Source of the DNA: Bacteroidales bacterium
Lineage (GTDB): Bacteria > Bacteroidota > Bacteroidia > Bacteroidales > PUMT01
Assembly: GCA_007132365.1 (NCBI GenBank)
Contig: SLOS01000196.1
Span: forward strand, 1-5,250
Direction: 5' to 3'
DNA length: 5,250 bases
Of the stretch, positions 1 through 5,250 are shown piece after piece (position 1 is the stretch's first letter; each line of letters begins with the position of its first letter). Position numbers and translations under genes: made by a program. Under the pieces are notes generated by a model. It saw only the letters and a program-made list of their open reading frames with translations, did not search any database and was not told the origin of the DNA.

Positions 1-578
1 CCCTCAACTATGGCTGCACCGGCCCCGTCAGAAAAGATCATGGTGTCCCGATCGTATTTGTCCACTACCCTGGAAAGTGTTTCCGCCCCGATCACAAGGC
101 ACCGCTTTGCAAGTCCGCTCTTTATAAAGGAATCTACATGGATGACTCCCTGGATCCATCCCGGACAGCCGAAAATGATGTCATATGCCACACAGGAGGG
201 ATTTTTTATCCCCAACTTGTTCTTTACCCTTGCTGCAAGACAGGGTAGTGCATCGGACTGGATGGTTCCCTTGATAACGTCTCCGAAATTATGGGCGACT
301 ATTATATAGTCCAGGCTTTCCTGGTCAATGCCGGCATCTTTTATGGCCTCCCTGCCGGCAATGGTAGCTATGTCGGAGTTGGTCTGTCCCTCTGACACCC
401 ATCTTCTCTCGGCTATTCCGGTTATATCCCTGAACTTGTCCACCACCACCTCTCCGGGACTGTCTATTCTGCTCTTATCCTTCTCAAAGAAGGTCTGACG
501 GGTGAATTCAGAGTTGGATATCCTTTCTGTGGGTATATAGCTTCCTGTTCCGGTAATGACTGTATTTAAAAACTCCAT
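1..578 (-). CDS. 3-oxoacyl-ACP synthase III (FabH/KAS III-like), 3' end outside window
   Basis: The first 192 residues of a thiolase-fold condensing enzyme are visible; the rest lies beyond position 1. KAS III enzymes condense an acyl-CoA (or other acyl thioester) with malonyl-ACP in the cytoplasm, usually starting fatty-acid synthesis. Seen here: an N-terminal ITGTGSYIPT strand-turn (residues 8-17), the ITGIAERRW block (52-60), the NSDIATIAGREAIKDAGI helix region (67-84), and YDIIFGCPGW (132-141) with Cys138 at the position of the catalytic nucleophile. SDGAGAAIVE (183-192) matches the family's GDGAGA motif. The catalytic His and Asn would lie outside the window. Compared with E. coli FabH as I recall it, there is an insertion of about 15 residues before the TGI motif, and the CoA-contacting Trp32 and Arg36 appear as Lys48 and Ile52. 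It may therefore be a specialised KAS III-like paralogue rather than housekeeping FabH, so no symbol is given. The ATG at 578-576 is the first plausible start, preceded by AT-rich sequence without a Shine-Dalgarno motif. Confidence 0.9.
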   Translation of the reverse strand, partial: MEFLNTVITGTGSYIPTERISNSEFTRQTFFEKDKSRIDSPGEVVVDKFRDITGIAERRWVSEGQTNSDIATIAGREAIKDAGIDQESLDYIIVAHNFGDVIKGTIQSDALPCLAARVKNKLGIKNPSCVAYDIIFGCPGWIQGVIHVDSFIKSGLAKRCLVIGAETLSRVVDKYDRDTMIFSDGAGAAIVE

Positions 579-641
579 TTCAATATTTTTCTTTTTATCA
601 AAGTATTTTCCAGATTTCAGCCTGTAAAAATATTAATCTTT

Positions 642-673
642 TTTATTATGTCAGAGTCTCTGATGATAATAAA
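642..673. repeat. Imperfect inverted repeat (dyad) in the divergent intergenic region
   Basis: The inner arms TCAGAG (651-656) and CTCTGA (658-663) are perfect inverse complements around a single T at 657. The outer arms TTTATTAT (642-649) and ATAATAAA (666-673) are also perfect complements. Between inner and outer arms there is one unpaired base on the left (G650) and two on the right (TG, 664-665). This gives 14 complementary pairs in 32 bases. The dyad starts 64 bp upstream of the KAS III start codon and ends 109 bp before the start of the rightward gene. It is suitably placed to be an operator for one or both divergent units. It lacks a U-tract arrangement typical of a terminator, and neither gene converges on it. 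The role as a protein-binding site is inferred only from symmetry and position. Confidence 0.5.
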
Positions 674-730
674 TATTGCACATGGATTTTTCCGGGGTAG
701 GGGTCTGATGCTTTTTGGCATAAAAAATTG

Positions 731-738
731 TATTTTTG
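731..738 (+). promoter_or_regulatory. Candidate Bacteroidota -7 promoter element (TATTTTTG)
   Basis: TATTTTTG fits the Bacteroidota -7 consensus TAnnTTTG. It ends 44 bp before the ATG of the large rightward gene, which would give a leader of roughly 35-40 bases. The -33 part is weak: the nearest TTG (715-717) is only 13 bp upstream, shorter than the usual spacing of about 17-23 bp, and nothing matches at the expected distance. The call rests mainly on the -7 match and its position. No comparably good element was found for the leftward gene; its nearest approximation is TACTTTG on the minus strand at 605-599, one base short of the consensus spacing. Confidence 0.3.
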
Positions 739-782
739 TCAGCCGGGGAAGCATTTCTGTGCCTAAAATATTTTCCTTGATC

Positions 783-3557
783 ATGGTTAAAAGGATTATT
801 CTTATATCCCTTGTCACTCTTGCTGTAGCTGCTCTTGCAGGTGGCTACCTTTTACTTCAGAGGAGCCTGATAACCGGAACAGATCCTTTTGATGCTGTTG
901 CCGGTGATGCTGTCGTGGTTGTACGCACAAAAAGCATTTACCGATTCTTCTCTGCAGTTAAAAGCGGACAGGAGATGTGGAGCGACCTTGAGAAGGTGCT
1001 GGACGTCGGGGGAATGTTAAAGGGTGTGGACTTTCTTGATTCCCTCCTTAAAGAAAACCAGACGGCTTCTGAACTCGCTGAGGGTAAGAGTCTGTTTTTT
1101 TCAGTGCATCCGGCCGGCAGGGACAGGTATGAGACGGTCTATTACCTGGAGTTTGCCTCCACGAGAGAGGGACGGATGTTCAATGATCTGATGAACGGGC
1201 TCCTTTCCGGAGGTTCGCCTGTAAGTGAACGCGCCTATAACCGTGCAAGAATTTATGATGCCACTTTCCGGATGGGCGGGCGGGTGTATGATGTATCATG
1301 GACTGTGAACGGGGGGGTATTTATTCTGAGTTATTCCGCCCTCCTGGTTGAGAATGCTGTTGACCAGCTTGATAAAGGAGGCGGCTTGCATGAAGATGAA
1401 TCTTTTAAAAAGGTCCTTGCAACAAGCGGGGAAAACGTTGATGCAAATGTGTTTTTTAACCTTCAGGATTTCCCACATTATATCTCGGCTTTTTCCCGGG
1501 GTCAAAGCAAAAATCTGCTTTCCGGCTTTTCCGGACTGGGGGACTGGGCAGAACTGGACCTGCATCTGCGCGATGATGCAATGATGCTGAACGGTTTCTC
1601 CTTGTCAAAGGCGTCAGAAAATAATTATCTCAACGTGTTCTCAGGACAATCGCCGGTTACCATTGGGGCCGAATCGGTCATACCCGGCTACTCATCCGGC
1701 TTTCTGGCTTTGGGGCTGAGCGACCTGTCTCTTTTTTATAATAACCACCTTCAGTGGCTTGAGGGCATTGACAGAACAGATGAATACAAAAAGATGAGAG
1801 AGGAGTTCATGGCTCTGACCGGATCGGTTCCCGATGAAGATTTCCATTCATTCATGGAGGGTGAGGTGGCTCTTGTAATGTCAGGCTGGGAAAACCCTGA
1901 CGAAAAAGGAGAGTTATTTCTGCTGATAAAGACAAGGAGCCGGTCCCTGGCCCTGAAAACCATGCTTGATATGCTGAGGCACAATGCCCGGCTATCGGGT
2001 GCCAGTATTGACTCATACAGGGAGGTTTACCGGGTGGACAGGGAGACCTCCATGGATATATACAGTTTCCCGTTCAGCAGGACCGGGGAGCTGCTGTTCG
2101 GAAAGATTTTCGGTGCAGCAAATACCTCCTGGTTCACTTTCGTGGAGAATTACCTGGTCTTCGGGGAATCGGTTCAGGGATTGTCGGAATTTATTCATGC
2201 CAATGTTCTGAATCAGACCCTCAGCGCCGATACCCGCTTCAGGGAATTTTCCGAGTACCTGGTAGCAAGGAACAACTTCTGGTTTTACTCCAATCTGGCA
2301 CGTTCAGCCGGCCTGTTCACCACGCTTGCCGGCGGGCAGCTTTCGGAAAATATAACGGGAAATCCTGAATCGTTCAGGAAGTTTCAGGCCCTTTCGCTTC
2401 AATTCGGCTCAGGCAGGGATATGTTATACAATAATTTCTATCTCAAATATTCTCCCCAGGTGTTTGAAGAGCCGCAAACCGACTGGCAGACCCTGCTCGA
2501 TACCGTTATAGATTTCAAGCCCCTGCTGCTGATAAACCATAATACAGGCGAGAACGAGATCTTTGTACAGGACCTCAACAATACCATCTATCTCATTAAC
2601 AATGCGGGACGGATTCTCTGGAAAAAACCCCTTCCGGGAAGGATTATGGGCAGCGTCTACCAGATCGATTATTACAGGAATAACCGTCTTCAGATGCTGT
2701 TCAACACCAGGGAACAGATATATTTACTTGACCGCAATGGCAATGATGTGGGCAGGTATCCGATACGACTTCCTTCTCCCGCTACCAATGGCATATCTGT
2801 GTTTGACTATGAGAACAACAAGGATTACAGGATTTTTGTCGCATGTGAGGACAAGTCGGTTGTAGTGCGGTCCAGGGAGGGTAATATTATCAGCGGCTGG
2901 ACCTTCCCCGGCACCGAGCATAATGTCTACCATAAAATACAGCATTTCAGGACCGGAGGCAGGGATTATATTGTGTTCGCGGACAGGCACAGGGTGTATA
3001 TACTCGATAGGAGGGGCAATACAAGAACCAGGCCGGACAGGGTGTTTCCCGTTTCAACCCGCAACAATATAGTATATGAAGGAAGGACGCCTGCAACAGA
3101 TCGCCGGCTCGTGATCACCGACACCCTTGGCAGCGTCTGGCATATCTATCTTAACGGTAATACCGAATTGAGGAAGCTGGGTGATTATTCGGCAAATCAT
3201 TATTTTGATTTTCAGGATGTAAATGCGGACGGTTACAGGGATTATATTTTTGTGGACAGTAACCGTCTGGAAGTGTACGGCAGGGACGGAACCCCGATGT
3301 TCAGCCGTGAATTTACTGCCCCTGTAGATCATGCCCCGGCATATTATCATTTCTCCAGGCAGGACAGGAAAATAGGCGTGGTCTCACAGGGTGCAGGACA
3401 GATATTCCTGGTTAATTCCGGCGGAGAAATATACCAGGGTTTCCCACTTCATGGCAGGTCATACTTTACAATTGGGTTTCTGTATTCGGGCCGTGGAAAT
3501 TTTCAATTAATTGTTGGCTCTGACGACAACTTTTTATACAATTATGTTGTTTATTAA
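783..3557 (+). CDS. Membrane-anchored DUF3352-like protein with C-terminal eight-repeat beta-propeller
   Basis: A 924-residue protein of unknown function. The frame is open from 648, but the ATG at 783 is preferred because it gives a clean signal anchor: MVKR followed by a hydrophobic stretch at residues 5-26. The rest should then lie outside the cytoplasm. Residues 34 to about 570 are a long mixed alpha/beta region (DPFDAVAGDAVVVVRT near its start) that resembles DUF3352-type proteins; this match is from memory and tentative. Residues 577-924 are a beta-propeller. A signature of the form hydrophobic-Tyr/Val-hydrophobic-x-x-x-x-Gly recurs at 602 (IYLINNAG), 646 (IYLLDRNG), 693 (VVVRSREG), 738 (VYILDRRG), 785 (VWHIYLNG), 829 (LEVYGRDG) and 874 (IFLVNSGG). 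A final truncated copy begins at 917, and the spacing is 43-47 residues throughout. Repeat 6 carries a Ca-binding-like loop, D812-x-N-x-D816-G-x-x-D820. Propellers of this type usually mediate binding; no catalytic motif is evident. The gene ends 2 bp before the downstream lipoprotein gene, which implies co-transcription. Confidence 0.85.
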   Translation: MVKRIILISLVTLAVAALAGGYLLLQRSLITGTDPFDAVAGDAVVVVRTKSIYRFFSAVKSGQEMWSDLEKVLDVGGMLKGVDFLDSLLKENQTASELAEGKSLFFSVHPAGRDRYETVYYLEFASTREGRMFNDLMNGLLSGGSPVSERAYNRARIYDATFRMGGRVYDVSWTVNGGVFILSYSALLVENAVDQLDKGGGLHEDESFKKVLATSGENVDANVFFNLQDFPHYISAFSRGQSKNLLSGFSGLGDWAELDLHLRDDAMMLNGFSLSKASENNYLNVFSGQSPVTIGAESVIPGYSSGFLALGLSDLSLFYNNHLQWLEGIDRTDEYKKMREEFMALTGSVPDEDFHSFMEGEVALVMSGWENPDEKGELFLLIKTRSRSLALKTMLDMLRHNARLSGASIDSYREVYRVDRETSMDIYSFPFSRTGELLFGKIFGAANTSWFTFVENYLVFGESVQGLSEFIHANVLNQTLSADTRFREFSEYLVARNNFWFYSNLARSAGLFTTLAGGQLSENITGNPESFRKFQALSLQFGSGRDMLYNNFYLKYSPQVFEEPQTDWQTLLDTVIDFKPLLLINHNTGENEIFVQDLNNTIYLINNAGRILWKKPLPGRIMGSVYQIDYYRNNRLQMLFNTREQIYLLDRNGNDVGRYPIRLPSPATNGISVFDYENNKDYRIFVACEDKSVVVRSREGNIISGWTFPGTEHNVYHKIQHFRTGGRDYIVFADRHRVYILDRRGNTRTRPDRVFPVSTRNNIVYEGRTPATDRRLVITDTLGSVWHIYLNGNTELRKLGDYSANHYFDFQDVNADGYRDYIFVDSNRLEVYGRDGTPMFSREFTAPVDHAPAYYHFSRQDRKIGVVSQGAGQIFLVNSGGEIYQGFPLHGRSYFTIGFLYSGRGNFQLIVGSDDNFLYNYVVY

Positions 3558-3559
3558 CC

Positions 3560-5250
3560 ATGAAAAAAATCCATCTTATTTACATATTGATGATGCTGGT
3601 GGCGGCAGGATCATGTGTCAGGGACAATTTTGATTTTGACCGGTTCTCGGACAGGATCAGTTACCGGCCCTCCGTCGTAATTCCCCTTGCGCACGGCAGC
3701 CTGACCCTGGGTAACCTTCTTGAGTCTTATGATACGGTTTTTGTTTTTGATCCCGACAATTCAATACGATTAGTTATCAGGGAGGATACACTTCTTTCAT
3801 TTACACATGAAGATATTCTCAAATTTGCCGTTCCCGAACCTGTATCAGGACAATTCCCTTTAGGTCCGCTGGCCCTGGCCCCGATCATTTCATCTTCTGC
3901 TATAAGCCTTGGGGAACTGGTGGGGCCGGGGCGGATGGACGATCCCGAAGCTTCGCTGATTAGTGGTTCAGCCGGGAGCATGAGTTTATTTCCTCCGGTC
4001 AGCAGCCAGGAGATGGGAAGCTTTCATGCAGGTCAGGTCGCAGATTTTGAATTTGCCCGGTTCACCGCTGGAGATATGATAATGTCCGTTACAAATAACC
4101 TGCCAGTCGGCGTGAGCATGGATATACAACTTGTCAACAATGATCCTGACAGATCGCAGGTGGGGGTTTTCAGTTTCGGGAATATCGGACCGGGACAGAC
4201 TGTTTCGCGCCCGGCCCCGCTTTCCGGAATCATGGTGCATAAGGACATGAGCTTTGAGGTCTCTGCATTCAGCTCGCCGGGAAGCGGGACTCAGCAGGTC
4301 CTCATAGACCTTGATGATGACCTGGTGATAGAGATCACTTCAGAAAACCTGCTGGCTGATACGGGAAAAGCCAGGGTGCCTCCCTCTGTTATCGGTACGG
4401 GCAGGGATTTCATTAACATGAACTTTGCAGATGATCACAGGATAGATGAACTTAACCTTGAAAGCGGAACGGTCCGCTACATGGTTGACAACAGCAGTGG
4501 CGGAATAATGCTCAGCGTTGAGATGGTTAATGTAACCACTTCAGATGCCCCCTTTGGGTTTACCGTGGTTACCAATGGTGCCGGGGGAATGGCTGAAGGG
4601 GAAGAACACTTTTCCGATGCCGCTGTTGACCTGTCTGTTTCTGAAAACGGGCTGATGATAAACTACACCCTGATGGCCGGATCGGATTCCGGCATGACAG
4701 ATTTTGATGTTACCCCGGGAGTGATTGGCTTCAGTATGGATCTAAGCAGTTTTACCATCGGTTATGCAAGTGGTTTTTTTGGGATAAGGGAGGTGATTAC
4801 CCGGAAGCAGTTTAATATTGACTACGATATTTTTGACAGGCTGACCGGTGATTTCAGGTTTACCAGCCCTTCAATCCGCTTCCTTTATGAGAACAGCCTT
4901 GGCATTCCTTTTTACCTTGATTTTGACCTTGAGGGCAGGTCGTCAGATGGCACGGAGCAGGTTATGCTGCCGGGAGAGGGTTACCCCGGGTTTGATATCG
5001 GGCCCGCTGAAGTGCCATTCAGCAGTACTTCCGGTGAAATCCTGTTAGGCAGGGATGCCAGGGGGGTGATTGAATTTGTCTCGCTTCCCCCGTCAGGTGT
5101 TACATTTGAATCTTTTACCGTCAGGAACCCGCAGGGAGATACCGGTACCCCCAATTTCATAACTTCAGGGAGCCTTCTGAAGATGGACATGGAAATCGAT
5201 GTTCCGCTTGAAATGGAATTGACCGACCTGCTGCTTGCTGATACGATCGG
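3560..5250 (+). CDS. Predicted lipoprotein with repeated beta-sandwich-like segments, 3' end outside window
   Basis: The first 563 residues are present; the frame is still open at the window edge. The start is the ATG 2 bp after the upstream stop, with no Shine-Dalgarno motif, so translational coupling is plausible. The N-terminus is a type II signal peptide: KK at residues 2-3, a hydrophobic core 4-14, then AAGSC with Cys19 as the likely lipidated residue (AGSC is a permissive lipobox). The mature protein is acidic and rich in predicted beta-strands. I do not recognise a named family, although the segment RISYRPSVVIPLAHGSLTLG (residues 32-51) recalls uncharacterised Bacteroidota lipoproteins. 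Three segments share a pattern of Gly, alternating hydrophobic strand, Asn, then a second hydrophobic strand: residues 171-194 (MSVTNNLPVGVSMDIQLVNN), 303-324 (VRYMVDNSSGGIMLSVEMVN) and 436-459 (IRFLYENSLGIPFYLDFDL). This suggests tandem LEA14-like or Ig-like domains, which is inference. No enzyme motif is seen. It probably acts with the upstream membrane-anchored propeller protein at the envelope. Confidence 0.85.
   Translation, partial: MKKIHLIYILMMLVAAGSCVRDNFDFDRFSDRISYRPSVVIPLAHGSLTLGNLLESYDTVFVFDPDNSIRLVIREDTLLSFTHEDILKFAVPEPVSGQFPLGPLALAPIISSSAISLGELVGPGRMDDPEASLISGSAGSMSLFPPVSSQEMGSFHAGQVADFEFARFTAGDMIMSVTNNLPVGVSMDIQLVNNDPDRSQVGVFSFGNIGPGQTVSRPAPLSGIMVHKDMSFEVSAFSSPGSGTQQVLIDLDDDLVIEITSENLLADTGKARVPPSVIGTGRDFINMNFADDHRIDELNLESGTVRYMVDNSSGGIMLSVEMVNVTTSDAPFGFTVVTNGAGGMAEGEEHFSDAAVDLSVSENGLMINYTLMAGSDSGMTDFDVTPGVIGFSMDLSSFTIGYASGFFGIREVITRKQFNIDYDIFDRLTGDFRFTSPSIRFLYENSLGIPFYLDFDLEGRSSDGTEQVMLPGEGYPGFDIGPAEVPFSSTSGEILLGRDARGVIEFVSLPPSGVTFESFTVRNPQGDTGTPNFITSGSLLKMDMEIDVPLEMELTDLLLADTI

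Noticed and set aside
10..309. Open frame of 99 codons on the plus strand
   Set aside because: It lies antisense to the well-supported KAS III coding region, whose motifs cover the same bases; the encoded peptide has no recognisable features.
626..645. A/T-rich stretch with ATTAAT and a T-run, considered as a terminator
   Set aside because: There is no GC-containing stem next to the T-run and no gene ends here; both neighbouring genes start from this region and read away from it.
617..817. Open frame of 66 codons on the minus strand in the divergent intergenic region
   Set aside because: It overlaps the start and signal anchor of the large rightward gene and spans the dyad and candidate promoter. 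The peptide looks like translated AT-rich intergenic sequence and has no domain or export signal.
1311..1317. Run of seven G residues inside the large rightward gene, considered as a phase-variation tract
   Set aside because: It is short, encodes Gly-Gly in a continuous frame (AAC GGG GGG GTA), and no frame break or alternative frame use is visible around it.
2724..3350. Two minus-strand open frames (2724-2990 and 3054-3350) within the propeller region
   Set aside because: They are antisense to eight regularly spaced propeller repeats, which establish the plus-strand frame; the antisense peptides show no motif.
3986..4248. Two overlapping minus-strand open frames opposite the lipoprotein
   Set aside because: They are in different frames over the same bases and antisense to a continuous lipoprotein frame with a signal peptide, so they are chance open frames.

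Overview
The window looks like a chromosomal piece of a Bacteroidota (Bacteroidetes) genome, probably from the Bacteroidales/Marinilabiliales side. This is an inference from four signs. The start codons have AT-rich upstream sequence and no Shine-Dalgarno motif. A TAnnTTTG-type -7 element lies before the large rightward gene. Arginine is often encoded by AGG. The ketoacyl synthase and the lipoprotein resemble families I associate with this phylum. There are no tRNA or rRNA genes, transposases, integrases, CRISPR repeats or phage genes.

Layout: the left end (1-578, minus strand) is the N-terminal two thirds or so of a 3-oxoacyl-ACP synthase III (FabH/KAS III-like) gene that runs off the window. 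It is read leftwards. A 204-bp divergent intergenic region (579-782) follows. It carries a strong imperfect dyad at 642-673 and a candidate Bacteroidota -7 element at 731-738. Two rightward genes fill the rest. The first (783-3557) encodes a 924-residue membrane-anchored protein: an N-terminal anchor, a long DUF3352-like extracytoplasmic region, and a C-terminal beta-propeller of eight repeats. The second (3560 to beyond 5250) starts only 2 bp after the first gene's stop. It encodes a predicted lipoprotein with repeated beta-sandwich-like segments and is cut by the window edge.

How the genes relate: the two rightward genes almost certainly form one transcription unit, and both products should be exported, one anchored in the inner membrane and the other lipidated. 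They are reasonable candidates for partners in an envelope complex, but nothing in the sequence shows a biochemical activity. The divergent KAS III gene is a separate unit and may share only the regulatory region. No clearly novel system is visible. The most interesting items are the uncharacterised propeller/lipoprotein pair, the intergenic dyad, and the non-canonical CoA-binding positions of the KAS III protein.
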